Origin: FEN-1219 sp036563665
GTDB lineage: Bacteria; Pseudomonadota; Gammaproteobacteria; Steroidobacterales; Rariloculaceae
Direction: 5' to 3'
NCBI GenBank assembly: GCA_036563665.1
Contig: DATCLY010000093.1
Coordinates: 172,060 to 236,059, forward strand
Length of the DNA stretch: 64,000 nucleotides
Within the stretch, counting starts at the first letter, position 1; each line of letters starts with the position of its first letter. Under the pieces are notes generated by a model. That model had not been told where the DNA came from. It saw nothing but the letters and a program-made list of their open reading frames with translations, and searched no databases. This document shows positions 43,223 to 51,843 of the stretch, piece by piece. A program made the position numbers and the translations under genes.

Positions 43223-44080
43223 ATGGCTCACGTGCCCGTTCTGAAGACCGTCGCCGACGTGCGCCGGCGCGTCGCCGAATGGCGCGCCGCGGGATCGTCC
43301 GTCGCGCTCGTGCCCACCATGGGCAACTTGCACGAAGGCCATCTGAGCCTCGCGCGGCGCGCCGTGCAGGCCGCCGACCGGGTGGTGCTCAGCATCTTCG
43401 TGAACCCCACCCAGTTCGGGCCGAACGAGGACTTCGCCGCCTATCCGCGCACGCTCGACGAGGACCGTGCGAAAGTGGAGCGGGACGACATCGTGCACGC
43501 GCTCTTCGTGCCGGACGAAGCGGACATCTATCCCTTCGGCAGCGCCGAGGCCGTGCGGGTGACGCTGCCGGCATTGAGCCGCGAGCTCTGCGGCGCGAGC
43601 CGTCCGGGGCATTTCGACGGCGTCGCCACGGTGGTGCTGCGGCTCTTCAACATCGTGACACCGGACGTGGCAGTGTTCGGCGAGAAGGACTACCAGCAGC
43701 TGATCCTCGTGGAGCGCATGGTGGCGGATCTCGCCGTTCCGGTACGCATCCTGCGCGCACCCATCGTGCGCGAGCCGGACGGCCTCGCCATGAGCTCGCG
43801 CAACCGCTACCTCACCCCCGACGAGCGATCGCGCGCGCCCGCCCTGCATGCCGCCTTGGAGGGCGCCGCCGCGGCGCTGCGCGGGGGCGAAGCGGACTAC
43901 GCGCGCGTCGAGGCGCAGGCGAAGGAAGCGCTCGCGCGGGCGGGTTTCCGCCCGGACTATGTGGAGGTGCGCGAGGCGGCGGACCTCGCGAAGCCGCGGT
44001 CGGGCGGCGGGGCGCCGCTCATCGTTCTCGGCGCCGCCTGGCTCGGCCGCGCGCGCCTGATCGACAACGTTCGCGTGTGA
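43223..44080 (+). CDS. panC: Pantothenate synthetase
   Basis: A 285-residue enzyme joining pantoate and beta-alanine with ATP. The HIGH-like motif is in VPTMGNLHEGHLSLARRA and the KMSKS-like one in LAMSSRNRYL. FVNPTQFGPNEDFAAYPRTL and GEKDYQQL are family blocks. The ATG has AAGGGG four nt upstream and is preferred over an in-frame ATG ten codons earlier. panB, usually directly upstream, is absent. Confidence 0.97.
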   Translation: MAHVPVLKTVADVRRRVAEWRAAGSSVALVPTMGNLHEGHLSLARRAVQAADRVVLSIFVNPTQFGPNEDFAAYPRTLDEDRAKVERDDIVHALFVPDEADIYPFGSAEAVRVTLPALSRELCGASRPGHFDGVATVVLRLFNIVTPDVAVFGEKDYQQLILVERMVADLAVPVRILRAPIVREPDGLAMSSRNRYLTPDERSRAPALHAALEGAAAALRGGEADYARVEAQAKEALARAGFRPDYVEVREAADLAKPRSGGGAPLIVLGAAWLGRARLIDNVRV

Positions 44081-44126
44081 CGTCCGTCCGTAGCCCGCGA
44101 CGCTCGTGGCCGCGCGGGCGTCGAGA

Positions 44127-45119
44127 CTAGGCGGCGGCGGGCGGCGGAGGGCGCAGCACCACGCGGGCGCGGCCGGCGGCTTTCGCCTCGTACAGCGCCT
44201 CGTCGGCACGCTGCACGAAGTCCACGAGGGCGTCCGCATCGCTGCGCTGCGTGACGCCGATCGACAGCGTCACCGGGCTCGGCAGGCTCGCGGGCGAGAG
44301 CGCCACCACTTCCTTCAGCAGCCGCTCGCCCGTGCTCTTCGCCTGCTCGAGCGTCATCGCCGGCAGGAGCACGGCGAACTCGTCTCCGCCGAAGCGGGCG
44401 ATCAGATCCGTGGGCCGCAGGTGGTGCCGCAACGCGTTCGCCACGGCCGCGAGCACCCGGTCGCCGGCGATGTGCCCATACTTGTCGTTGAAGCTCTTGA
44501 ACCGGTCGACGTCGATCATCATCAGGCACAGGTCCGTGCCGCTCCACCGCGCCCGCTCGAGCTCGCGCTCGAACATCTCCTGCATCCAGTGACGGTTGCC
44601 GAGCCCGGTGAGCGCGTCGGTCACCGCGTTGCGCTCGGCGCGCCGCAGGACGCCCAGGCTGCTCGCGATGTACTCGTTGTCGGAGCGCACGCGCTCCGAC
44701 AGCACGACCAGCAGGTTCTTGGCGAACGCGTGCGAGCGGTCGACGAGCTGCCAGATGAGATGGTGGCTGATCACCATCAGATGCGACTCTTCGGTGGCCA
44801 CCACGTACGCGGACGGGTCCTTGTCCTCGATCAACGACATCTCGCCGGCGCACGCGCCCGGCGTCAGGTCGGCGATCTTCGGAGCGTCGCGTGCGCCCAG
44901 GTGCACGGCCAGCCGGCCGGCCAGCACCACGTACACGCAGCGGTTGGGTCGCTCGGGAGACAGCAACACCTCGCCTTCGGCCACGTCGATGCGGGCGCAG
45001 CGGGGCAGGATCTCGGCGAGCGTGTCCGGCTCCACGCCCCGGAACAGCGCGATGGTCTGCAGCAGGGAACGGCGGAAGTCCGAATCGAACGCCGGCGCAT
45101 CTTGGCTCGCGGTGCTCAT
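44127..45119 (-). CDS. Diguanylate cyclase with N-terminal cyclic-nucleotide-binding domain
   Basis: A 330-residue protein. Residues 25-140 match the cNMP-binding/Crp-like fold (VAEGEVLLSPERPNRCVYVV; AGRLAVHLGA; GEMSLIEDKDPSAYVVATEE). A helical linker leads to a GGDEF domain (about 165-320) with an intact FGGDEF active site and an inhibitory RPTD site five residues before it. It should make c-di-GMP from GTP, with control by a bound ligand or partner. No transmembrane segment is seen, so it is cytosolic. Such fusions could couple cAMP and c-di-GMP signals, but the ligand here is not known. Confidence 0.93.
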   Translation of the reverse strand: MSTASQDAPAFDSDFRRSLLQTIALFRGVEPDTLAEILPRCARIDVAEGEVLLSPERPNRCVYVVLAGRLAVHLGARDAPKIADLTPGACAGEMSLIEDKDPSAYVVATEESHLMVISHHLIWQLVDRSHAFAKNLLVVLSERVRSDNEYIASSLGVLRRAERNAVTDALTGLGNRHWMQEMFERELERARWSGTDLCLMMIDVDRFKSFNDKYGHIAGDRVLAAVANALRHHLRPTDLIARFGGDEFAVLLPAMTLEQAKSTGERLLKEVVALSPASLPSPVTLSIGVTQRSDADALVDFVQRADEALYEAKAAGRARVVLRPPPPAAA

Positions 45120-45218
45120 GGCGGCGTGGGCGCGGTGCAACTGCCGCCAGCCTACCCCCCGGGGTGCCTCCGAGGAGTGATGCAGTTGGCACTACGCCCG
45201 GTTCGGACGGGGCTCACG

Positions 45219-45255
45219 CTCGCGGCTGAGAAGTCGCTCCCATGGGGTTCGTTCG
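45219..45255. repeat. Degenerate REP-type unit between the diguanylate cyclase and queG
   Basis: CTCGCGGCTGAGAAGTCGCTCCCA followed by GGGGTTCGTTC resembles the REP unit and its CTTCGTTC flank seen near 6.2 and 13.4 kb, with several mismatches. It lies in the 197-nt gap between the queG 3' end and the cyclase start. Confidence 0.6.
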
Positions 45256-45316
45256 ATGCGGCCGGGCGGCAGCGCCTCTTCGGGCGCGCTTGTGTGCCGT
45301 CCCCGCCGAGCCTTCG

Positions 45317-46399
45317 CTACAGGGCCCCGTGGCGGGCGAGGGCCCAGCGCACGTGCTCGCGCACGAGCGCCGAGGCGTGGTCGAGCCTCGCCTTGAGCGC
45401 TGCGACGACGCCGGGCGTCGTGCGGGCATTGCCGAGCGCCACCGCGACGTTGCGCAGCCAGCCGAGGTAGCCGGCGCGGCGGAGCGCGCTGCCCTCGGTG
45501 CGAGCCGCCCATTCCTCCTCCGTCCACGCGAACAGCTCCGTGAGCGCCGCGTCGTCGAGGCCGTGACGCGGCGCGAAGTCGGGCTCCCGGGTGGGCCTCG
45601 CGAACTTGTTCCATGGGCAGAAGAGCTGGCAGTCGTCGCAGCCGAAGATGCGGTTGCCGATGGCGGGACGCAGCGGCTCGGGAATGGGACCGCGCTGCTC
45701 GATCGTGAGGTAGGAGATGCAGCGGCGCGCGTCGAGCTCGTACGGCGCGACGATCGCGCCCGTGGGGCAGACGTCGAGGCAGGCGCGGCACGTGCCGCAG
45801 TGCGCCGTGGCCGGCGCGTCCACGGGCAGCGGCAGGTCGGTGAAGAGCTCCCCGAGCAGGAACCACGATCCGGCGTCGCGATCGATCAAATTGGTGTGCT
45901 TGCCGATCCAGCCCAAGCCCGCGTTGCGGGCGAGCGCCTTCTCGAGCACGGGCGCGCTGTCCACGAACACGCGATAGCCGAAGGGGCCGATGCGCGCCTC
46001 GATGGCGGCGGCGAGTCGGCGCAGGCGGCTGCGCAGCACCTTGTGATAGTCGCGGCCGAGGGCGTATCGGGCCACGTAGCCGCGCGAGCCGTCGCGCAGC
46101 ACGCGCTCTGCGGGCGCGGCGTTACCGGGCCAGTAGTCCATGCGCACGCAGATCACGCGCAGCGTGCCCGGCACGAGCTCGGCGGGACGCGCCCGCTTCA
46201 TCCCGTGCCGGGCCATGTATGCCATCTCGCCGTGGCGGCCTCGCGCGAGCCACTCGGCGAGCCGCGCCGCGTCCTCCTCGAGCTCGATGCCAGCGATGCC
46301 CACCTTGCCGAAGCCGAGCGCGGCCCCCTCGCGTTTGATGTCCGCGGCGAGCCGCTCGAGCGCGGCGTGGTCGAGCGCGACGGTGGCGAAATCGGCCAT
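45317..46399 (-). CDS. queG: Epoxyqueuosine reductase
   Basis: A 360-residue cobalamin-dependent 4Fe-4S enzyme completing queuosine in tRNA. Two ferredoxin clusters are visible as CGTCRACLDVCP and CDDCQLFCPWN. The cobalamin-binding N-terminal domain contains RYALGRDYHKVLRSRL, VDSAPVLEKALA and GWIGKHTNL. The C-terminus has HEAT-like helices (LRNVAVALGNA). It is divergent from nnrD with only 26 nt between starts. Confidence 0.96.
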   Translation of the reverse strand: MADFATVALDHAALERLAADIKREGAALGFGKVGIAGIELEEDAARLAEWLARGRHGEMAYMARHGMKRARPAELVPGTLRVICVRMDYWPGNAAPAERVLRDGSRGYVARYALGRDYHKVLRSRLRRLAAAIEARIGPFGYRVFVDSAPVLEKALARNAGLGWIGKHTNLIDRDAGSWFLLGELFTDLPLPVDAPATAHCGTCRACLDVCPTGAIVAPYELDARRCISYLTIEQRGPIPEPLRPAIGNRIFGCDDCQLFCPWNKFARPTREPDFAPRHGLDDAALTELFAWTEEEWAARTEGSALRRAGYLGWLRNVAVALGNARTTPGVVAALKARLDHASALVREHVRWALARHGAL

Positions 46400-46412
46400 G
46401 GCGGACGGCCAG

Positions 46413-46418
46413 TATAAT
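46413..46418 (+). promoter_or_regulatory. TATAAT -10 element for nnrD
   Basis: A perfect TATAAT ends 7 nt before the nnrD ATG, so transcription would begin at or next to the start codon. The -35 region falls inside the queG coding start and shows no good match. Confidence 0.55.
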
Positions 46419-46425
46419 CGCCGCG

Positions 46426-47910
46426 ATGAGGGTGCCGCCCGAACGCCTGCCGCGCGAGATCTACAGCACCGCGCAAGTGCGCGAGCTCGAGCGGGCCGCG
46501 AGCGAGCGGCACGGCATTCCGAGCTACGAGCTCATGCGCCGGGCGGGCACCGCCGCGTTCGAGCTGCTGCGGCGCGAATGGCCCGCCGCCCGCCGCATCG
46601 CCGTGTTCTGCGGCCCCGGCAACAACGGCGGGGACGGTTACACGGTGGCGCGCCTCGCCCACGGCGCGGGTTTCGAGGTGCGTGCGTTCGCCGTGAGCGC
46701 TCCGGAAAGGCTTCGCGGCGACGCGGCGCGCGCGCACGCCGACGCCGACGCCGCGGGCGTTCCCATCGCCCCGTGGAAGCCGGGTGACGAATGGCGCGCC
46801 GACGTCGTGATCGACGCCCTGTTCGGCATCGGCCTCGCGCGCGAGGTGACGGGCGAGCTCGGCGACGCCGTCGAAGCCATGAACGCGGCCGGCGTGCCGG
46901 TGCTCGCCCTGGACATCCCGAGCGGCCTCGAGTCGGACACCGGCATGCCGCTCGGGCGGGCGGTGCGGGCCACGGTCACCGTGACCTTCATCGGGCTCAA
47001 GCAGGGGCTGTTTCTCGGGCGCGCCCCGGACTACTGCGGGCGGCTCGAGCTCGCCGATCTCGCCGTGCCCCGCGACACGCTCGAGCCGCCGCTCAAGCGC
47101 CTGCGCGTCGAGGACCTCGTCGCCGCGCTGCCGCGCCGACCCCGCACGGCGCACAAGGGCACGAGCGGGCGGCTGCTCGTCGTCGGCGGCGGGCCCGGCA
47201 TGCCCGGCGCGGCGCGCATGGCGGCCGAGGCGGCCCTGCGGACCGGCGCCGGGCTCGTCTACGTGGCGACCCATCCGTCGAGCGCGCCGGCCATCGCGGC
47301 GGGCCGGCCCGAGGCGATCTGTCACGCCGTGACGGAGCCCGCCGAGCTCGATCCCTTGCTCGAGGGCTGCGACGGCGTGGTGGTGGGGCCTGGGCTCGGC
47401 CGCTCGCCCTGGGCGGAGGCGCTGTGGCGCCGCGTGCTAGCGGCGGAGCGTGCCGTGGTGGCCGATGCCGACGCGCTCAACCTGCTCGCGACCGCGCCCG
47501 GCGCGCGGGAACGCTGGCTGCTCACGCCGCATCCCGGCGAGGCGGCACGCCTGCTGGGCGAAAGCGTGGGCGTCGTCCAAAGCGATCGCCGGCGCGCCGC
47601 GCTCGCGCTGGCCGAACGCTATCGGGCGGCCGTCGTGCTCAAAGGCGCCTGCAGCCTGGTGGTGACATCGGACCACGCGGTGTGGGTGTGCGACCGCGGC
47701 AACCCCGGAATGGCCACGGCCGGCATGGGCGACGTGCTCTCCGGCGTGCTCGGAGCGCTCCTCGTGCAGACCGGCGACCTCGACGCGACGGCCCGGGCCG
47801 GCGTGCTGCTGCATGCGCTCGCGGGCGATGACGCCGCGGCCGAAGGCGAGCGCGGCACGATCGCGACCGACCTCATGCCGCACCTGCGCCGATGGGCCAA
47901 TCCCACCTGA
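46426..47910 (+). CDS. nnrD: Bifunctional NAD(P)H-hydrate epimerase / ADP-dependent dehydratase
   Basis: A 494-residue YjeF-type fusion that repairs hydrated NAD(P)H. The N-terminal epimerase half (about 1-215) shows GIPSYELMRRAGTAAFELL, FCGPGNNGGDGYTVARLA and DALFGIGL. The C-terminal ribokinase-like dehydratase half (about 235-490) shows HKGTSGRLLVVGGGPGMPGA, VGPGLGRSPWA and GNPGMATAGMGDVLSGVLGA. It overlaps tsaE by 19 nt, with possible translational coupling. The predicted mRNA has little or no leader. Confidence 0.96.
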   Translation: MRVPPERLPREIYSTAQVRELERAASERHGIPSYELMRRAGTAAFELLRREWPAARRIAVFCGPGNNGGDGYTVARLAHGAGFEVRAFAVSAPERLRGDAARAHADADAAGVPIAPWKPGDEWRADVVIDALFGIGLAREVTGELGDAVEAMNAAGVPVLALDIPSGLESDTGMPLGRAVRATVTVTFIGLKQGLFLGRAPDYCGRLELADLAVPRDTLEPPLKRLRVEDLVAALPRRPRTAHKGTSGRLLVVGGGPGMPGAARMAAEAALRTGAGLVYVATHPSSAPAIAAGRPEAICHAVTEPAELDPLLEGCDGVVVGPGLGRSPWAEALWRRVLAAERAVVADADALNLLATAPGARERWLLTPHPGEAARLLGESVGVVQSDRRRAALALAERYRAAVVLKGACSLVVTSDHAVWVCDRGNPGMATAGMGDVLSGVLGALLVQTGDLDATARAGVLLHALAGDDAAAEGERGTIATDLMPHLRRWANPT

Positions 47911-48389
47911 CCTGGCACGCGCACTCCGAGCAGGAGCTCGTTGATCTGGCGGGCAAAACGGCGCAGCGCTGGCGCGCCGCAGGCTGCGTTCCGCTCGCGG
48001 TGGGACTTCAGGGGGAGCTCGGTGCCGGCAAGACCGCGTGGGTGCGCGCCATGCTCCGCGGGCTCGGCTACGGCGGCCGGGTGCCGTCGCCGACGTACAC
48101 GCTCCTCGAGCAGTATCCCCTCGACGGGCTCACCGTCGTTCACCTCGATCTCTACCGGCTCGCGTCGCCGGAGGAGCTCGAGCACCTGGGGCTTCGCGAC
48201 TGGCTCGCAGATCCGGCCGTCTGGCTGCTCGTCGAATGGCCCGAGCGGGCGCCCGGGTTGCTCGCGCATTGCGACGTCGTGCTCGAGCTCCGCTTCGCGG
48301 GTCCGCAGGGTCGGACGCTATCGCTTCGCGCAGCGAGCGCTAGGGGAGAGAGGGCCGTGCAGCATTTTCGTGAAGTCGTTCAAGAGTAA
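47892..48389 (+). CDS. tsaE: tRNA threonylcarbamoyladenosine biosynthesis ATPase TsaE
   Basis: A 165-residue P-loop protein acting with TsaB and TsaD in t6A tRNA modification. Walker A is GLQGELGAGKTAWVRAMLR (near 38-56), followed by VPSPTYTLLEQY and the Walker-B-like VVHLDLYRL, with VEWPER near the end. It sits between nnrD and the amidase gene, the classic order. Confidence 0.96.
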   Translation: MGQSHLTWHAHSEQELVDLAGKTAQRWRAAGCVPLAVGLQGELGAGKTAWVRAMLRGLGYGGRVPSPTYTLLEQYPLDGLTVVHLDLYRLASPEELEHLGLRDWLADPAVWLLVEWPERAPGLLAHCDVVLELRFAGPQGRTLSLRAASARGERAVQHFREVVQE

Positions 48390-48473
48390 CGGCAGCTAAT
48401 TGCTTGAAGAGATATTGAAAACCGTTCGCGAAATTGTGAACATGGCTCCGTTTGCCGACTCAGGGATTCAGGG

Positions 48474-49823
48474 GTGAAGCAAGGGGTTTCGTGGCTCGCG
48501 CTGGTGGGCGCGCTCGCCATCGCGTGGGGCGTCGCCGAAGCGGCCACCGTCCAGAACATCCGCCTTTGGTCCGGCCCTGAGTCCACCCGCGTGGTCCTGG
48601 ATCTTTCGGGCCCCGTCGAGCATCGCGTCTTCGAGCTGACCGATCCCGACCGCGTCGTCATCGACCTGCCGCGCTCGTCGATGGCGCGGACGCCGCCGTT
48701 CGAGCCCAAGGGCTACGTCGCCAACCTGCGCACGGGGTCGCGGCCGAACGGGGAGCTGCGGGTGGTGCTCGACTTGAAGCAGGCCGTGCGGCCCCGAAGC
48801 TTCCTGCTGCCTCCGTCCGACGGGTACGGCCACCGGCTGGTCATCGACCTGCTGCCGCCCGCGGATCCCGCGAGCGTCACGCGGGCCGCGCCGGCGCGCG
48901 CGGAGGCTTCGGTCCGCGATCTCGTGATCGCCATCGACGCCGGTCACGGCGGCGAGGATCCCGGCGCCATCGGCCGCGGCGGCGCGCGCGAGAAGGACGT
49001 CGTGCTCGCGATCGCCCGCAAGCTCGCCGACGAGATCCGTGCGCAGCCCGGCATGCGGCCGGTGATGATCCGCGACGGCGACTATCTCGTCTCGCATCGC
49101 CGGCGCATGCAGATCGCTCGCGAAGCGGGCGCGGACTTCTTCATCTCCATCCACGCCGACTCGTACCGCGACGCGAGCGCGAAGGGCGTCACCGTGTATG
49201 CGCTGTCCGAGAAGGGCGCGACGGACGAGGCCGCGCTGTTGGTGGCGCACCGCGAGAACGCCGAGCTCAGGGGCGGCGTGTCGCTCGCCGACAAGGACCA
49301 GGTGCTCGCGCGGGTGCTCGTGGACCTCTCGCAGGGCGCCGCGCTCTCGGCGAGCGCCGCCGCCGCGGAGCGCTTGCTGCGGCGGCTCGGCGCGGTCACC
49401 ACGCTTCGCAAGACCCAGGTGCAGCGCGCGCCGTTCCTCGTGCTGAAGTCGCCCGACATACCGTCGCTGTTGATCGAGACGGGCTACATCTCGAATCCGC
49501 GCGAGGAGGCGCTGCTGCGCGATCCCGATCATCAGGCCAAGCTCGCGCGCGCGATGCGGGCGGGCATCGTCGACTATTTCCGCGCCAACCCCGTGCCGGG
49601 GACCTATTTCGCGGACCGCGAGGAACCGGCGGTGCCCGTCGCGGCGCGGACGGCGGACATGCGTGCCGGGGAACCGATCCGCCACGTGATCGCGCGGGGC
49701 GAGACGCTCTCGGGCATCGCCGAGCGTTATCGAGTCACCACCACGAGCCTCAAGCGCTCGAACCGCTTGCGCAGCGACGTGATCCGCGTGGGCCAGGTGC
49801 TCACGATCCCGCAGGGCGGCTGA
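48474..49823 (+). CDS. amiB: N-acetylmuramoyl-L-alanine amidase (AMIN-Amidase_3-LysM)
   Basis: A 449-residue exported cell-wall amidase for daughter-cell separation. The signal peptide ends at VAEA; an AMIN domain (about 24-125) precedes the zinc amidase domain (about 146-365), with IAIDAGHGGEDPGAIG, a catalytic Glu in REKDVVLAIARKLA, FISIHADSY and LIETGYISN. One LysM domain (HVIARGETLSGIAERY) closes the protein. The start is GTG. The AmiB/AmiC label is by position next to mutL rather than by specific residues. Confidence 0.94.
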   Translation: MKQGVSWLALVGALAIAWGVAEAATVQNIRLWSGPESTRVVLDLSGPVEHRVFELTDPDRVVIDLPRSSMARTPPFEPKGYVANLRTGSRPNGELRVVLDLKQAVRPRSFLLPPSDGYGHRLVIDLLPPADPASVTRAAPARAEASVRDLVIAIDAGHGGEDPGAIGRGGAREKDVVLAIARKLADEIRAQPGMRPVMIRDGDYLVSHRRRMQIAREAGADFFISIHADSYRDASAKGVTVYALSEKGATDEAALLVAHRENAELRGGVSLADKDQVLARVLVDLSQGAALSASAAAAERLLRRLGAVTTLRKTQVQRAPFLVLKSPDIPSLLIETGYISNPREEALLRDPDHQAKLARAMRAGIVDYFRANPVPGTYFADREEPAVPVAARTADMRAGEPIRHVIARGETLSGIAERYRVTTTSLKRSNRLRSDVIRVGQVLTIPQGG

Positions 49824-49839
49824 GCCGAAGAAGGGCGAA

Positions 49840-49925
49840 CGAAGGCTGTGGGGAGCGGCTTTCCAGCCGCCATCGTTCTGCGCTGCCGAACAGAGGTCGC
49901 GCCTGGAAAGGCGCTCCCACCTGGC
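49840..49925. repeat. REP-type inverted pair between the amidase and mutL
   Basis: GAACGAAGGCTGTGGGGAGC with GGCTTTCCAGCCGC is followed about 25 nt later by GTCGCGCCTGGAAAGGCGCT plus CCCAC. The two units are inverted and diverged in their stems (CGGCT versus CGCCT), the same two variants seen at 13.4 kb. The gap carries no gene. Confidence 0.8.
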
Positions 49926-50010
49926 GCCCGAACGAAGCCTCAGGCCTTCTGCCGCGGTCTTCGCGCCCCGCCGGTTGCCACGCGGTGGCGCGCGCGGAAA
50001 CAATGCGCCG

Positions 50011-51843
50011 GTGCCGATCCGAGTGCTTCCCTCCGAGCTCATCGACCAGATCGCGGCCGGCGAGGTCGTCGAGCGTCCGGCCTCGGTCGTCAAGGAGCTG
50101 ATCGAGAACGCGCTCGACGCCGGCGCGCGCCGCGTGGACGTGGAGATCGAGGCGGGCGGCACGAAGCTGATCCGCGTGACGGACGACGGCACAGGGATAG
50201 CGGCGGAGGAGCTGCCGCTCGCGCTGGCTCGCCACGCCACGAGCAAGATCGGCAGCCTCGACGACCTCGAGGCGCTCGAGTCGTACGGGTTCCGCGGCGA
50301 GGCGCTGCCGAGCATCGGCTCCGTGGCCCGCCTGACGATCACTTCCCGGACGCCCGGAGACGAGCACGGCTGGCGGATCGAGTGCGAAGGCGGGCAGGTC
50401 GGCGCCGTGCGCCCGGCGGCGCACCCTCCCGGCACCTGCGTCGAGGTGCGCGACCTCTTCTTCAACACGCCGGCGCGGCGCAAGTTCCAGCGCAGCGAGC
50501 GCACCGAGGCGGCGCAGGTGGACGCGGTGGTCAAGAGCCTCGCGCTCGCGAGGCCCGACGTGGAGTTCAGGCTGCGGCACAACGGCCGGCAGGCGTTCGC
50601 GCTGCCGGCGGGCGAGGGCCGGGAGCAGCACGAGGCGCGCATCGCGAAGCTCTGCGGCGAGGACTTCATCGCGAACGCCCGCTACTTCGACCGGCGCATC
50701 GAGGGGCTCGAGCTCTCGGGGTGGCTCGCGGCGCCCGGCTTCGCGCGCGCCCAGCCCGACATGCAGCACACGTTCGTGAACGGCCGCTTCGTCCGCGACA
50801 AGCTGCTGCGCCACGCCGTGCGGCTCGGCTACCGGGACGTGCTCTACCAGTCGCGCCACCCGGCGTTCGTGCTGTTCCTCGCGCTCGACCCCCGGCGGGT
50901 GGACGCGAACGCGCACCCCGCGAAGCTCGAGATCCGCTTCCGCGACTCGCGGCTCGTGCACGACTTCGTGTTTCGCACCGTGGAGGCGGCGCTTGCGACG
51001 CCGCTGCAGGCGCCGGTGCGGGGCGCGGGTGCGGTCGCGGTCGAGGCGCCTCCGCTGGAGGAAGCGGAAAGGCGGCTCCCAGCCCAGCAATCGCGGCTGG
51101 AAAGCCGCTCCCACGCGGCGGGTGGGAACGGTTTCCCGGCGGCGAGGCCCTTTCCCGGCGGCGCCGCGCGTGCCGCTCGGGGGCAGGTGCGCGAGCAGCT
51201 GTCGCTCTACGCGCGTCTCCACGAGCGCAGCGCGCAGGCGCCGCGGAACGACGACGCCTGCCCGCCGCTCGGGTTCGCGCTCGCGCAGCTCGGCGGCATC
51301 TACGTGCTCGCCGAGAACCGCGACGGCCTCGTGATCGTGGACATGCACGCGGCACACGAGCGCATCACCTACGAGCGTCTCAAGCAGGGCTTCGCGGAAC
51401 GGAAGTTGCAACCGCAGCCATTGCTCGTGCCGATCGACCTCGAGGTCTCCGAGCACGAGGCGGAGCTCGCGAGCGAGCACGCGGCGGAGCTCGAGCGGCT
51501 CGGGCTCGTCGTCGTGCGCCGCGGGCCTGAGGCGCTGCGCATCGAGGCCGTGCCGCTGCTGCTCGCGGACGTGGACGTGCCCGCCCTGGTGCGCGACGTG
51601 TTGAGCGACCTCGCGGCGGGAGGCGGGATGGAGCGCGCCGAGGCGCGCGTCGACGAGCTGCTCGCCACCATGGCCTGCCACGCGGCGGTGCGCGCGAATC
51701 GCAGGCTGCGCCTCGACGAGATGAACGCGTTGCTCAGGGAAATGGAGCGCACGGAACGCAGCGATCAATGCAATCACGGCCGTCCTACCTGGACACAGAT
51801 TTCGTTGCCGGAGCTCGATCGGCTGTTTCTCCGCGGACGATGA
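50011..51843 (+). CDS. mutL: DNA mismatch repair protein MutL
   Basis: A 610-residue MutL with GTG start; a TTG twelve codons upstream is an alternative. The N-terminal GHKL ATPase shows ELIENALDAGA, RVTDDGTGI, ATSKI and YGFRGEALPSI. The C-terminal dimerisation domain (about 430-605) carries DMHAAHERITYE near residue 444, close to the DQHA..E....E nuclease motif, so it may be an endonuclease-type MutL. Oddly, the interdomain linker (residues about 353-380) is encoded by a REP-type repeat. It overlaps miaA by 4 nt. Confidence 0.97.
   Translation: MPIRVLPSELIDQIAAGEVVERPASVVKELIENALDAGARRVDVEIEAGGTKLIRVTDDGTGIAAEELPLALARHATSKIGSLDDLEALESYGFRGEALPSIGSVARLTITSRTPGDEHGWRIECEGGQVGAVRPAAHPPGTCVEVRDLFFNTPARRKFQRSERTEAAQVDAVVKSLALARPDVEFRLRHNGRQAFALPAGEGREQHEARIAKLCGEDFIANARYFDRRIEGLELSGWLAAPGFARAQPDMQHTFVNGRFVRDKLLRHAVRLGYRDVLYQSRHPAFVLFLALDPRRVDANAHPAKLEIRFRDSRLVHDFVFRTVEAALATPLQAPVRGAGAVAVEAPPLEEAERRLPAQQSRLESRSHAAGGNGFPAARPFPGGAARAARGQVREQLSLYARLHERSAQAPRNDDACPPLGFALAQLGGIYVLAENRDGLVIVDMHAAHERITYERLKQGFAERKLQPQPLLVPIDLEVSEHEAELASEHAAELERLGLVVVRRGPEALRIEAVPLLLADVDVPALVRDVLSDLAAGGGMERAEARVDELLATMACHAAVRANRRLRLDEMNALLREMERTERSDQCNHGRPTWTQISLPELDRLFLRGR
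51064..51147. repeat. REP-type repeat inside the mutL reading frame
   Basis: AATCGCGGCTGGAAAGCCGC followed by TCCCAC at 51089-51114 is the same unit, base for base over the core, as the intergenic copies at 6.0 and 13.4 kb. Partial units flank it (GGCGGCTCCCAGCC before; GTGGGAACGGTTTCCCGG after). It reads through in frame as SRLESRSH in the linker. Confidence 0.85.
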
